Part shown: in pieces, positions 24,352 through 34,729 of the stretch
How the letters are laid out: each line of letters begins with the position of its first letter
Numbering within the stretch: position 1 is the stretch's first letter
From: Nymphalis io
Lineage: Eukaryota > Arthropoda > Insecta > Lepidoptera > Nymphalidae
DNA: 64,000 bases
Reading direction: 5' to 3'
Assembly (NCBI RefSeq): GCF_905147045.1
Contig: NC_065902.1
Coordinates: 9,803,377 to 9,867,376, forward strand
The notes under the pieces: generated by a model
What the model was told of the DNA's origin: nothing
Databases searched by the model: none
What the model saw: only the letters and a program-made list of their open reading frames with translations
Made by a program: the position numbers and the translations under genes

Positions 24352-24510
24352 GTTATTCTGATTGGAAGGTGAGTGAGCCAGTATAACTACGGGCACAATC
24401 TCACAGCTTTGATGCCAAGGTTGGCAGCGCATTGACTTAATACGGAATTGTTAACATTTGTAATGTAAGTGGTAGATGTGGTCTATGAGTCCATATGTCT
24501 GTCTCACTAA
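24352..24510 (+). mobile_element. SINE-like repeat family B fragment
   Basis: Degenerate middle and 3' part: GGTGAGTGAGCCAGTATAAC, CCAAGGTTGGCAGCGCATTG, GTCTATGAGTCCATATG. Confidence 0.55.
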
Positions 24511-24796
24511 AAAAAACGTTTATAATTGCTACTAACATTAAAAATTATGTTATTTATTCAGAGTTTCATATTAAATTATGCATAGATTAAATCAGAATTA
24601 ATAATGTAATGATCATCATTAATATTTCGATATTAATAACAGATCATAAAGACAGATAAAATATTAATATAAATAGTAACGTTCCAGAAAAATTCTAGTA
24701 TAGTTTGCTTATATTGATCCAAGTGTGTCGTGTTTCTTTTATTTTTATAACATACTTTTATACCAAAGGTAAGTAACTTTATTTTAATACATTTTA

Positions 24797-24905
24797 ATAT
24801 TATAAATACGATAGTAACTCTGTCTATCTGTTACACTTTATCGGCTAAACTACAAAACTAATCTTGAGAAAATTTGACATGAACTAACCTTGAATCCCAA
24901 GGAAG
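24797..24905 (+). mobile_element. Helitron-like (Lep1-type) fragment
   Basis: AATATTATAAATACGATAGT, then CTGTCTATCTGTTACACTTT and GGCTAAACTAC, in the same order as the copies at 33706 and 49648. Confidence 0.4.
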
Positions 24906-24966
24906 GACTTATCTAATCTTTCATACCTACCACCTGCCCCTCATAAACTAAAAATAATAAGTAAAA

Positions 24967-25025
24967 TATCTGATGAGTGGGTGGTACCTACCCAGACGAG
25001 CTTGCACAAAGCTCTACCACCAGTA
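24967..25025 (-). mobile_element. SINE-like repeat family B, 5' head only
   Basis: 59 bases, the reverse complement of the first 59 bases of family B (ACTGGTGGTAGAGCTTTGTG on the minus strand). It starts at the family's 5' end but stops abruptly, unlike the usual 5' truncation. Confidence 0.7.
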
Positions 25026-25325
25026 TTATGACGGTCACGGCTTATTTCTGTTCATTTCTGAAAACGGATGGATTAATCTCACTTGTTATTTTCATTACTA
25101 CAAATATGATTATTAGATTATCATTGAACAGGACAGCATGACTTTGTTGCTGTCCTGTTTTAATTGTGAGTGAACCAGTCAACGTTGACTGTAGTTACAT
25201 GCGCTAGGGATTTTACGCCTAAGATAATATCGTTCGCTTCGTATTGACTAATAATAATTTCATAGCTTAAGTAATATCTTACAACACTAATCCGTAGTAG
25301 AAATAATAACTACCAGGTGTTCAAG

Positions 25326-25592
25326 CCGAGATGGCCCAGTGGTAAGAACGCGTGAATCTTAACCGATGATCGTGGGTTGAAAACTGAATTTTCATGTGCT
25401 TAATTTGTGATTATAATTCATCTCGTGCTTTACGGTGAAAGAAAACATCGTGAGGAAACCTCATGTGTCTAATTTCACTGAAATTCTGCCACATGTGTAT
25501 TCCACATACCCGCACTGGAGCAATGTGGTGGAATAAGCTCCAAACCTTCTCCACAAAAAAGGGAAAGGAGGTCTATAGCAGGCTGTTACTGT
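25326..25592 (+). mobile_element. SINE family A with target-site duplication and internal deletions
   Basis: Head CCGAGATGGCCCAGTGGTAA; part of box B and the block after it are deleted, as is some of the 3' part. It is flanked by the 11-bp direct repeat AGGTGTTCAAG at 25315-25325 and 25593-25603. Confidence 0.8.
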
Positions 25593-25839
25593 AGGTGTTC
25601 AAGTACCTCTGAATAATAAATAGAAAAAAAAGTAGCATTTAGTGTAATTTTTTTTTTAAATAATAATTAATTCTTAAAGACCTATCGATCACGATAGCAT
25701 CAAGACTTCTACTGGATGGTTAAATAAGAGCAGGAACGTCTTCGGAGGCCAAAAGCCTTCCTTTTTGTATCATTAAGACAGATAATCTTGCCTTCTTGGA
25801 CCAGAAAGACTGTATAGGTTGAAAGAGTATACCTAGTGC

Positions 25840-26000
25840 TTATAGGTGGTAGACCTTTGTGTAAACCCGTCTGGGTATATATAACATCTTCGTCCGCAAG
25901 TTCGGTGGTGCATTGGCAATGTCCTTACATTGTGGTTAATATTTCTTACATCGCCAATGTCTGTGGACGGTGGTGACTACTTAAAATCAGATGGCCCATT
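25840..26000 (+). mobile_element. SINE-like repeat family B, diverged
   Basis: TAGGTGGTAGACCTTTGTGT, GTTCGGTGGTGCATTGGCAA, ATCGCCAATGTCTGTGG and AAAATCAGATGGCCCAT keep the family order with many substitutions. Confidence 0.55.
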
Positions 26001-26959
26001 ATAGTATCAAAAACCTCCTTTTCACACAAACGTCTGTACTGATATTCCCAGTCGTAAACCAAGTTACCGCATGCGAGCAAAATCACCTTACGCTTTAGTC
26101 GATAAAGCTGGAAGCCGGACACGGTTTTTTGCACTTGTCAAATTTTAGATAAACTATGCTCTGAACTGTTAGTCAATGAGGTATTCCAAAGTTTTTGCTC
26201 AGTAAGTTCTTTAACTTAGGGATATCTTCAACCTGACTCTTATTTCCATCGTCTCTGTAACCTATATGTGATTTTTATTAAATTTTAAAATAGTCTATAA
26301 CGCTATAAACAAGGCGAAAAGAAGGCGAAGCAGAAGAAGGAATGACGACAATTCTTATAGTATGCATTTGTTTATATAAATTATTTCAATAACTACCAAT
26401 GAGCACAACTATAAAATGCAAAGTCGGCTTGCTAGTTAAGTAGTAATAATAACTTATAATTAAATAGAACACTAATACGCGTAGGCGTCCTTGTTTAAGA
26501 TTACGACTCAATCACAAAACCAGATCTAGATAATCAGATTTTTAACGATCATTTATATAAAAGACTTTATAACAGGATCGAATCGTATTCTATGGTTATA
26601 CAGAAAAAATAATTTCAACGTTACATTTCTTTTTTCCGTTCAAAAACTTTTATTCTGATAAATATAAATGAGTACTCAAACGGCGGTGGCATTACGAAAG
26701 CCATATTTTTAGCCAGATATTTTGCTGTAAATTTAGGGGTGAGTTATTTTTTTTCTAATAAAGAGTACCATTGGATTTGCGCACACACTGCACTAGTCAC
26801 CTGTGCAGTAACTGCTAGTCTAGTCAGACTGCCAAATGGCCGCCATACACTAACGTGGGTGAAATCTGTCAGGAGATCACAGCAAAAGCTTTTGTGCAAG
26901 TGTCGACGCTGATAAGGAAGTTTGTTTCTTATAAATAAGATTAACGGTTTCCGTAAGCT

Positions 26960-26987
26960 TATAAATTATGATTTTATATCTTTCAGT
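26960..26987 (+). promoter_or_regulatory. Candidate core promoter of HPPD copy 1
   Basis: TATAAATT at 26960-26967 is followed 25 bases from its start by the A of TCAGT at 26983-26987, an arthropod initiator. It lies about 480 bases before the first coding exon. An acceptor TTTTCAG just before that exon (27451-27457) implies a spliced 5' leader, which would fit. No donor was picked with confidence. Confidence 0.35.
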
Positions 26988-27463
26988 TTAATAGTTTGAG
27001 TTGAACTTTCTTGTAATTTCGTGAATGATTTGAGAAACAAAACAAAAACATATATATTTTATACGTGATTAGAACAAAATACATGTTAAAAAATAGAAAT
27101 AATATATTTATATGTAGCTTTAGGTACCGTTTTATTTATTCGTAACACATTAATTTTTTTATTAAAAATATTTATTTATTATTCAGTCGCTTTTAAGCTC
27201 TGCAATGTTCCCACTCTCTCACTTGTATTCTCGACACGTATTTAAACAAACAAGTTAGCATAATGCTAAGTGCTTAAGTTACTTAATTATAACTTAGAAA
27301 CAACATAAAATCTGCTACATTTCAAATGAATAACACATTTTTATTCGATTGCTAAAGAAGTTAAAAACTGATTTTAATTTTTTGTTGATGAGAAAATCTA
27401 CTACATCGATGATAATATTTAAAAAATAATAATATATATTTGTTATTTATTTTTCAGTGCAAA

Positions 27464-27550
27464 ATGAAGAAAGGAGACGTTATCAAAGCAAATACTGGAA
27501 AAGTATTAAATTTCGACCATCTTACGTTTTGGGTGGCGAATGCAAAAACG
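27464..27550 (+). CDS. Hpd: HPPD copy 1 exon 1
   Basis: Residues 1-29, MKKGDVIKANTGKVLNFDHL and TFWVANAKT; donor GTAGAT at 27551. FDHLTFWVANAK is the opening of the N-terminal vicinal-oxygen-chelate domain. Acceptor TTTTCAG at 27451-27457 lies just before, and the frame is open through it (C-K-M), so this start is the simplest choice and not proven. Confidence 0.85.
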
Positions 27551-30500
27551 GTAGATTTTATTAAAAATGTTTTTTTACTTTTTTTAAGTTTTTTTTTAAT
27601 ACTTATAAAACCTTATAAAGATTGAATGTATTACATTTTAAGAATCTTAGACAACACCTTACTTATATAGAACTCAAAAACCCGAAATAGCATTGCTTTT
27701 GTTATCATACATACTTTCATGATAATAGTATTTATATATGTCGATATAATATTTAATTCAGTATTTACTTGTCACAAAATCTTTATGTATATAAATGCTA
27801 TTTCATGTTCTTCTTTTATTTCAGGCATCTAGTTATTTTGTCACTCGCTTTGGATTTAAGCCGTTGGCTTTCAGAGATTCGACAGAAGACAGACCTGTCG
27901 TTTCCTATGCCGTTCAACAAAATAAAGTAAGCAAATATATATTTAATTATAAGTCATTAACGAAAAAAAAACATACAGCTAAGAGATAAAGCGCTTAACA
28001 GCGCTTAGAGTTAAAAAAATCTATTAAACAATATAATAGCATATTATTAAATTTATTTAGACTTTTTGCTTTTGTCAATTTATTAATGTCGCGTTAAAAA
28101 CATTTTGAGAAGATAAAACATCGTGGATTACTAACTAATACTTCTTCATTTGTTTTCATATATAATATATAAATTATATTGTATATATTTATCACACTTT
28201 TGTAATTTCATTGTTGTAAAAGAACAACTCCTTACCGAGTTTCTTACCGGTTCTTAAAGAATGAATCTGTACATTTTAAATTGAAATAAATTCAATTCAA
28301 CTTGAATTCAGTATGATCAAACCGTTCGATTTGACAAGTCTTATTAGTAGACTAGCGGACTTATTTTATATTATTGTTTAAAATTCTTAACGTTTAAATA
28401 AACGTTAATAACTTTCCAGATAATAATTATATTTGAATCACCTCTTTCAAACAAGAGTGAAATAACAAAAGATTTAGCAGACCACGGAGATTTCGTGAAA
28501 GACGTTGCGTTCGAAGTATCTGATCTCGACGCGATTGTCCAAAAAGCTAAGAAAGGAGGCGCTGTAGTTGTCAAAGACGTTACCGAAGAAAATGATAAAA
28601 ATGGAATTATAAAATACGCTGTTTTAAAAACGGTAAGCCACAATATAGAAACAAATTAGCTTCGTTTGTATCTCATTAACTCTATATCAAGTTACATTGT
28701 AATATATAGGTATAATACTGTCGGTAATATTCTGTCTATCAAAACGCACAAGACTTTAAGGATACTTTATATATATACTTCTTTGTTTTTTTATTAAAGA
28801 ACATTAAATAGTCCAATGCCAATTAGCCATGCGGTTTTTGTAATAATCCAGCAGGATCATTTAACAGCTTAAAATTTGAAACTCTTTAATCTGCGTTTTA
28901 TATTTCTGAAACCAATAAGATCCAGAAGTTCAGTTCATCTAACACGACCCTCTTCCATTATTATTTTTCAGTACGGCGACAATACTCACACACTCATTGA
29001 CAGATCAAAGTACACCGGACTGCTATTCCCAGGATACCAGGCGCTTGAAGACGATCCACTGAATGAGCTATTGTAAGATATTTTATGCCTATTCCATGAT
29101 ATAGACGAATGAGTGGATATAGACGACACTTAGATTTGTATATTCCATGCGATTTGCTAATATCTCCTACCAAAGCTAATAAGCCAACTACCATTAAATT
29201 TTAAAGCAAAATTGATAAAATATAATATTAAGTATAAATTAAAAAAAATTGCTAAACGGTTCAATATCATAACGAACAATGCTTTTGTAATAATATTTAA
29301 TATTGTAAGTATGTCTGTACGCTCAAAATACGTACAATTTTAAAATAGCTTTGTTTCGCTTTTATTAGTGAAAGCTCACCACAGTATATGATTTTGTTTT
29401 ACTTTGTTTTTTTTTTTCTTTTTATTAAGTTTTATGTATGTACTATATATACGTTAGTTTGTCTAGAGTTTATGTGTGTTAATTTAAGCAGCACCCAGAC
29501 AAGGCTTATGGGTGTCAAGAATAAAAATAAACATTAATATTTTGTTGTAAGTAAATTAAATTAAATAAATAAATATATCTATAAATAAAAAAATAAATCT
29601 TTATTATGTTAGGCACTACATACAATAAGAACTATAATAGATTAATATATCTTTATATATAATACAACACCATTCCACATTACTTATATCTACTTTAGTT
29701 TTACTACCAAAATTCCGATAATAACTTCGCCTATATTCAAAGCGCCACTTTTTTACGAATACACAGAATATCATAGATTTTATTAATGATCTCGACCAAT
29801 CACGTCAATTCAATATCAAATAAACTACTTATTTATGTTAATATTTGTCATGATGCTATTGTAACCATAAATTAAATAAATATTGGTTTACATATGATTC
29901 ATGTAGAACTGGGGAAGAAATATACCTTTTATCTCCAAAACAGATTTGATATTTATATTTAATTGAAATTCAAACTACACTATGTACAGACATTTTTATA
30001 ATATACAAAAAAAAAAACAAAATACACATTACAAATTTATAGCAAAAACACGCTGTCTAAAATATTGTCCTGTGGCATTGTACCCAAGACGCTGGCACTA
30101 AAGCCTCTCAAAGGAAAGGAATTTTTAATTGAAAATTGTTACTTTAAATATGAGTGTAAAAAGTGTGTTATTATTTTTTTCAGGCCTGAAACTAATTTGA
30201 ACTTCGTAGATCATGTGGAAGGTAATATGGCGGATGGAACACTTGAGGATTCTGTGACTTGGTATGAGAAGAACTTGAATATGCACAGGTAAGTAAAATG
30301 TCACAGAATTTGTACGATATAAATTAATAATATTTTTTTTAAACAAGCTTCTATATACATAATATCGTACATATGCTGTTGAGCAGTTCAACTACTGACA
30401 TCCTTTCCTTTTTTAATTTCATTTTTTTTTTAAATTAAATTCAAAGTAATTCCTTCCTTATTTAAGCATTACTCACTTCAATTCATTATACCACTTTAGC

Positions 30501-33106
30501 TTTACAATATTCCAGTATCTTTTCAAAATGTTAACATTTTACTGGTGGTAGGGCTTTGTGCAAGCTCGTCTGGGTAGGTACCACCCACTCATCAGATATT
30601 CTACCGCAAAACAGCAATACTTGATATTGTTGTGTTCCGGTTTGAAGGGTGATTGAGCCAGTGTAATTACAGGCACAAGGGACATAAAATCTTAGTTCCC
30701 AAGGTTGGTGGCGCATTGGATATGTAAGCGATGGTTGACATTTCTTACAATGCCAATGTCTAAGAGCGTTGGTGACCACTTACCATCAGGTGATATGCTC
30801 GTTCACCTATTCTATAAAAAAAGAAAAAATATATTATAAAAATAAATATAAATAATTGTATTTGACTGACATAACTTTGTATTTGAAATTTAAGCCCAAG
30901 GTTGGTGGCGCATTGGATATGTAAGCGATGGTTGACATTTCTTACAATGCCAATGTCTAAGAGCGTTGGTGACCACTTACCATCAGGTGGCCCATATGCT
31001 CGTCCGCCTTCCTATTCTATAAAAAAAAAAAAAAAAAAATATTTTTAGGTTCTGGTGCGTGGATTACAGCCACGATTTAGTACCACACTCTTGCATCAAC
31101 TCAGCTTCTGTTATCAATCAGACAGAAACTGTTCTTGTAAGTATTTTTATTTTTACCGGAGGCATGCGCCCGCATGTATTTTAGTTTTATTTATATTCCG
31201 TTATTTCGCTCCATTATTTGCGAATTGAAACTCTTGCATCAACTCAGCTTCTGTTATTAATCAGACAGAAACTGTTCTTGTAAGTATTTTTATTTTCACC
31301 GGAGGCATGCGCCCGCATGTATTTTAGTTTTATTTACAATTCCGTTATTTCGCTCCATTATTTGCGAATTGAAACTTTACATAAGCTTTTGAATTCGAAA
31401 GTAAATTATTTGGCTAAGTGTTTGCTTGTAAGTTATTTTATAAATATTTAAATAGCTTTAATAAGTTGCACTCTAAGAGACCCGAAAATTAATAACCAAT
31501 TATAAACTGGTGGTAGAGCTTTGTGCAGAGTCGTCTGGGTAGGTACCACCCACTCATCAGATATTCTACCGCAAAACAGCAGTACTTGTTATTGTTGTGT
31601 TCCGGTTTGAAGTGAGTGAGCCAGTGTAATTACAGGCACAAGGGACATAACATCTTAGTTCCCAAGATTGGTGGCGCATTGGTGATGTAAGCGATGGTTA
31701 ACATTTTTTACAATGGCAATGTCTATGGGCGTTGGTGACCACTTACCATCAGGTGGCCCATATGCTCGTCCGCCTTCCTATACTAAAATATGTAATAAAA
31801 TCTACATATACAAGTTAATTTTATCATCTTTTGTTAATAATTTATAGGATAGGAAAAATAATTATTGTGTGATGTATTTAAGAATTGTTGATTCATTTGT
31901 TACAGCTGTCATTAAACGAAGCAGCGAAGGGTATCCGACCTACAAGCAAAGCTACCGAATTTGTAAAAGCTCTCGGTACGTCGGGGGTCGAACACATTGC
32001 CCTATACACAGATGACATCGTCTCTACCGTAAGTATACAAAGTATTTAAAATAAATAATAAATCAATCAATTTTATTAAATAAATGTTTACACTCGTATA
32101 CAACATCTTTAACGAACTACTATCCTATATACTAAAAAAATATGAATAAATTACATTAATAATTATATCACGCTGATTTATGTCAATATTTTGTTGTTTT
32201 TTTTTGCATTACAAATGTCATATGAATTTACTTAGATGAAGAGTTTGAAGTCACGTGGCGCTGACATACTGTCATGGCCGCCAACTTATTACGACCTGAT
32301 AAAGGAGAAACTTAAAGACAGTCCCGTGAACGTAGCAGAGAGTATAGAAGAATTGAAAGAACAGAACATTTTGATAGACTTCGACGAAAGAGGTTACATG
32401 TTGCAAGCTTTCACCAAGCATTTGCAAGTCCGTCCCACTTTATTCATTGAGATAATACAGAGACGGAACCACAGGGTGAGTTGAATTTATATTAATTATT
32501 TTTTATTATACAAGGCATTACTATTTAAGTTTAAATATTATATATAATAAAAATACAATTTAATTTAAATTAAATGCATTCACGGGTTTGAACCGCGATG
32601 TTTCGAGTTTTGAGTTATACCTATCGTGGTAACGAGCTGTAATTGTAAATATATGATTGGGTTTTTATCTCAATAAATTCAAAACAGCAATGCTATTCTG
32701 TCAGAACTGAGATGTGAGGACTAAACTTCAATACCCCGAAGAGTTGTTATTGATCCTACGCATGAACTTACCTTTGATGACATAGAGATTGTATCTTTGT
32801 TTCCACACACTTTTGCACTGTAATATATCCTGTGCAGTTGTATTCGTTACCAATTACCGTAATTAATAAATTAATATTAGGCTTTTTAAAAGCTTCCAGC
32901 TAAAGCTTAAGCTATATGGCAACACTATTTTAAAATGGCGAATTTTTAACTGGTAAACTAATATCTGTATTGTGTTGACATATACAATCTCGCAGCCAAG
33001 TTACGTTTTAATTGTTTTGTTTTTTTTTTAGGGTTTCGGCGCTATGAACTACAAATGGGTCTTTGAAGCTATTGAACACATAGACAAGAAGGAAACAGAT
33101 AACTAA
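27464..33106 (+). CDS. Hpd: HPPD-family paralogue, copy 1, with altered active site
   Basis: Nine coding exons (27464-27550, 27825-27926, 28420-28632, 28972-29072, 30184-30288, 31049-31136, 31906-32028, 32236-32475, 33032-33106) give 377 residues with no stop or frameshift; human HPPD has 393. HPPD is a cytosolic non-haem iron dioxygenase that turns 4-hydroxyphenylpyruvate into homogentisate in tyrosine breakdown. The iron ligands are kept: H178 (NFVDH), H262 (GVEHIA) and E345 (LFIEIIQR). Pocket residues are not: the glutamines equivalent to human Q251 and Q265 are K247 and E261, G362 is M358, F364 is Y360, and D342 is V338. The C-terminal R-G-N-L is absent. S221 and N236, equivalent to S226 and N241, remain. 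An open frame of this length argues for a working protein, probably with another substrate or activity. A longer N-terminus through an upstream ATG exon is possible. Confidence 0.9.
27551..27824. other. Hpd: HPPD copy 1 intron 1
   Basis: AT-rich intron with no repeat recognised; it ends in TATTTCAG. Confidence 0.8.
27825..27926 (+). CDS. Hpd: HPPD copy 1 exon 2
   Basis: Residues 30-63, beginning ASSYFVTRFGFKPLAFRDST, phase 0 at both ends; donor GTAAGC. It aligns without gaps to exon 3 of copy 2 except for one residue fewer. Confidence 0.9.
27927..28419. other. Hpd: HPPD copy 1 intron 2
   Basis: AT-rich. At about 28205-28320 it contains CCGAGTTTCTTACCGGTTCT followed by AT-rich sequence, resembling the decayed 3' end of a common lepidopteran LINE (recalled, low confidence). 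It ends in ACTTTCCAG. Confidence 0.5.
28420..28632 (+). CDS. Hpd: HPPD copy 1 exon 3
   Basis: Residues 64-134, with the family block HGDFVKDVAFEVSDLDAI and GGAVVVKDV. Phase 0 at both ends; donor GTAAGC at 28633. The Trp of D-L-W-E-E in copy 2 is replaced in D-V-T-E-E. Confidence 0.9.
28972..29072 (+). CDS. Hpd: HPPD copy 1 exon 4
   Basis: Residues 135-167 plus two bases of 168: YGDNTHTLIDRSKYTGLLFP and GYQALEDDPLNEL. YGDTTHTL and FLPGY are strongly conserved across HPPDs. Acceptor TTTTTCAG, donor GTAAGA, exit phase 2. Confidence 0.9.
29073..30183. other. Hpd: HPPD copy 1 intron 4
   Basis: 1.1 kb, AT-rich. About 29685-29830 is related to 34730-34900 downstream of the gene (repeat family G); otherwise nothing recognised. 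Confidence 0.6.
29685..29830 (+). repeat. Repeat family G copy
   Basis: Shares AAATTCCGATAATAACTTCG, then ATCATAGATT and CTCGACCAATCACGTCAATT with 34730-34900 in the same order and spacing. The CGACCAAT block also recurs near 6340-6400. Class not determined. Confidence 0.45.
30184..30288 (+). CDS. Hpd: HPPD copy 1 exon 5 (first iron-ligand histidine)
   Basis: Residues 168-202: LPETNLNFVDHVEGNMADGT then EDSVTWYEKNLNMH, with Arg203 split across the next intron. H178 in NFVDH aligns with the first metal histidine of HPPD (human H183). GN-QPDQ of normal HPPD is GN-MADG here. Acceptor TTTTTTCAG, donor GTAAGT. Confidence 0.9.
30541..30825 (+). mobile_element. SINE-like repeat family B, near full length
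   Basis: Almost identical to 10895-11190, with a few bases missing in AGGTGATATGCTCGTTCACC near the 3' end. It ends in a short A-rich tail. Confidence 0.8.
30893..31040 (+). mobile_element. SINE-like repeat family B, 5'-truncated, abutting a splice acceptor
   Basis: Begins at CCCAAGGTTGGTGGCGCATT and is near-identical to the 3' half of the copy just upstream. An A-run of about 20 ends at 31039, and then only TATTTTTAG remains before the exon at 31049. Confidence 0.8.
31049..31136 (+). CDS. Hpd: HPPD copy 1 exon 6 (first half of the split active-site exon)
   Basis: Residues 203-232: RFWCVDYSHDLVPHSCINSA then SVINQTETVL, ending in phase 0 at donor GTAAGT (31137). In copy 2 the same region runs on without an intron. 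Conserved TEYS-L-RS is largely replaced; S221, equivalent to human S226, survives. The last 49 bases of the exon and its donor are duplicated downstream at 31231. Confidence 0.85.
31088..31374 (+). repeat. Tandem duplication of about 143 bp covering an exon end and its donor
   Basis: Unit 1 is 31088-31230 and unit 2 is 31231-31374. Both start CTCTTGCATCAACTCAGCTT and end TTTGCGAATTGAAA; only a few differences were counted (C/T in GTTATCAAT, T/C before ACCGG, TA/CAA near the end). Each unit holds 49 exon bases plus GTAAGT. If the second donor (31280) were used, an in-frame TAG at 31182-31184 would end translation. Confidence 0.9.
31137..31905. other. Hpd: HPPD copy 1 extra intron (absent from copy 2)
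   Basis: Phase-0 intron between ETVL and LSLNEAA, at the point aligned with EETVK/CPINEP in copy 2. It holds the second unit of the tandem duplication and a family B SINE; acceptor TTGTTACAG. Confidence 0.85.
31507..31792 (+). mobile_element. SINE-like repeat family B, near full length
   Basis: ACTGGTGGTAGAGCTTTGTG through GCCCATATGCTCGTCCGCCT; it lies wholly within the extra intron. More diverged than 30541-30825. Confidence 0.8.
31906..32028 (+). CDS. Hpd: HPPD copy 1 exon 7 (second iron-ligand histidine; altered pocket)
   Basis: Residues 233-273: LSLNEAAKGIRPTSKATEFV then KALGTSGVEHIALYTDDIVS. H262 is the second metal ligand (human H266). N236 matches human N241. K247 stands where SQIQEYV has its first Gln (human Q251), and E261 replaces the Gln beside the histidine (human Q265). 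One residue is missing in the loop between them. Phase 0 both ends, donor GTAAGT. Confidence 0.9.
32236..32475 (+). CDS. Hpd: HPPD copy 1 exon 8 (iron-ligand glutamate)
   Basis: Residues 274-353, with SRGADILSWPPTYYDLIKEK, ILIDFDERGYMLQAFTK and RPTLFIEIIQRRNH. E345 is the third metal ligand (human E349). Gln330 and Phe332 of the LLQIFTK block are kept, but Ile becomes Ala and the Asp of QDRPTLF becomes Val. Acceptor TTACTTAG, donor GTGAGT. Confidence 0.9.
32476..33031. other. Hpd: HPPD copy 1 last intron
   Basis: Includes a degenerate scrap of SINE family D at about 32795-32850 (TTCCACACACTTTTGCACTG, TATATCCTGTGCAGTTG); otherwise AT-rich. Confidence 0.6.
33032..33106 (+). CDS. Hpd: HPPD copy 1 last exon (C-terminal lid)
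   Basis: Residues 354-377 and TAA: GFGAMNYKWVFEAIEHIDKK ending E-T-D-N. Normal HPPDs read GFGAGNF and close with R-G-N-L or R-G-V-L; here Gly and Phe become Met and Tyr and the R-G-N-L tail is missing. Acceptor preceded by a strong T-run. Confidence 0.9.
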   Translation, partial: GFGAMNYKWVFEAIEHIDKKETDN

Positions 33107-33186
33107 ATACAAATAACGAAAAAAAAAAAACATATTTAGCTTGTATATGTAGCATTTTAGATTGTATTGTGTGTATGTAACTGATA

Positions 33187-33320
33187 TGGCCCAGTGGTTA
33201 GAACACAAAAATCTTAACAGAAAAACGTGTTAATCCGGAATAAACAGCAATGAATTTATTTGATCAATTTGTTTTTATAATTCATCTCATATTTCGCTGG
33301 GCAAGAAAACATCCTGAAAG
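33187..33320 (+). mobile_element. SINE family A fragment, old
   Basis: ATGGCCCAGTGGTTAGAACA, then ATAATTCATCTCATATTTCG and AGAAAACATCCTGAAAG; many substitutions. Lies in or just after the 3' UTR of HPPD copy 1. Confidence 0.6.
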
Positions 33321-33705
33321 TAATGAAGAAGCATAATCGTTAGCTATATTTGCTTTGCATTCGAATATAATAATATAATGTCATCATAATAAATAAATAT
33401 TACGTTAGTAATTCAGAAAACATAAAAAATATATTTGTATATAGTATTTAGTAAATTATATAAACATCTACAGTTTTATTAAATGTATGTATTTATGGTG
33501 CTGGTTTTTTGTATTTATCATAAGATAAAGTTGTTAAGTGTTAAAATTAAAATAAAATATAATTTACTTATCATTTTTATCAATCTCATACTTTTTCATT
33601 GAATTATAATCCAAAGAAAATAAAAGCACTACATTTTAAGAGATGTAACTTAGTATTTATAAAGATCACATAATACTATATTAGGTATTACTTTGCATTT
33701 AACTC

Positions 33706-33860
33706 CTTACTAATATTATAAATGCGAAATTGAGTTTGTTTGTTTATATGTTTATTACGCTTTCTCGATTTAACAATTCAACCGATCATCATGAAATTTT
33801 GCATACACGACGTAACGTGTGTATCCTATACACAACAAATGCATTAATTTTGATATTTAA
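33706..33860 (+). mobile_element. Helitron-like (Lep1-type) fragment
   Basis: CCTTACTAATATTATAAATG opens it, then ATTCAACCGATCATCATGAA and TTTTGCATACACG. Same architecture as the minus-strand copy at 9590-9715. Confidence 0.45.
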
Positions 33861-33894
33861 ATAAACGCATAAAAAAATGGGCAGGGGCCCAATT

Positions 33895-34030
33895 CTGCTA
33901 CAAATTGTCGTCGCAATCGAATCAAAGCGTATTGTTTGCTGTTTATGCGTTCACCTATTCTTTAATTCAATTATCGGCTATTGGCCATAAAAGTTAACAA
34001 AAGTTTGATTTTCACATAATTGACCCCCAG
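33895..34030 (+). repeat. Repeat family F copy
   Basis: GCAATCGAATC followed by CTATTGGCCATAAAAGTTAA and CAAAAGTTTGATTTTCACAT. Shared with about 53310-53520 and, in the other orientation, with the flanks of the element at 38124. Class unknown. Confidence 0.4.
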
Positions 34031-34729
34031 CTCTTAATGTACTTTTCATTATGCCCTTAGCACTTTACTGTACGGACATATGGATTGATTAATGAATGTT
34101 TATACCTTATTGATTAAAAAATGCACGGGATAAAATACTTATTTATACTTTATGAGAATTATGTTGAATAATGGTAAGTTTTATAATCTGTAGTCAATTA
34201 CAGCAAAGAACCATATCAATGATCAAACATTTCTCGTTTAATTCGACATCACGTAATATAGTCAAAGAACAAATAATACATTAATATTTTAATTAAATAT
34301 ATAATAAAGTATTGTGCAATATTAAAACATTATACTATGCTAAGTATATATATTTTACATATATATTAAAGTCAACAAACAGGTTATTTTTATTGCCTTT
34401 TCACGTGGGGAAGAGACGCTACCCTTTAAAAAATTAAAATGAAACCATAACTTTTATTTCGATTATTCTTTCGTTTATTTAATTAATTAAAAATTTAATT
34501 CAAATATTATAAATCTACTAATAACAATATACGATTAATTAAAATAATACTTTTATCATATCAGTCAAGCATGATTACCGCAGAGCGCAATCGTGAAATG
34601 TCAAAAAGTGATATGCAGTCTTAGAAACATTTGAGTAATCTCGATAAGCAAATATATACCTTATTCCGATGGACGAACGAGTAAAAATAAGCGAAGCTTA
34701 CAAATAGTCCTTGATTATTTTACCTTTAT

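Larger units (their letters stand above)
19386..27463. other. Intergenic repeat-rich region between BAMBI and the HPPD pair
   Basis: No host gene recognised. It holds nested LINE fragments, SINEs of families A and B, MITE and Helitron-like pieces and a large (TA)n palindrome, listed separately. Stretches outside these (for example 21420-22130, 23360-23720 and 26000-26950) show nothing identifiable. Confidence 0.6.
30289..31048. other. Hpd: HPPD copy 1 intron 5, mostly SINE sequence
   Basis: Two family B repeats (30541-30825 and 30893-31040) fill most of it; the A-tail of the second runs almost into the acceptor at 31048. Confidence 0.75.
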
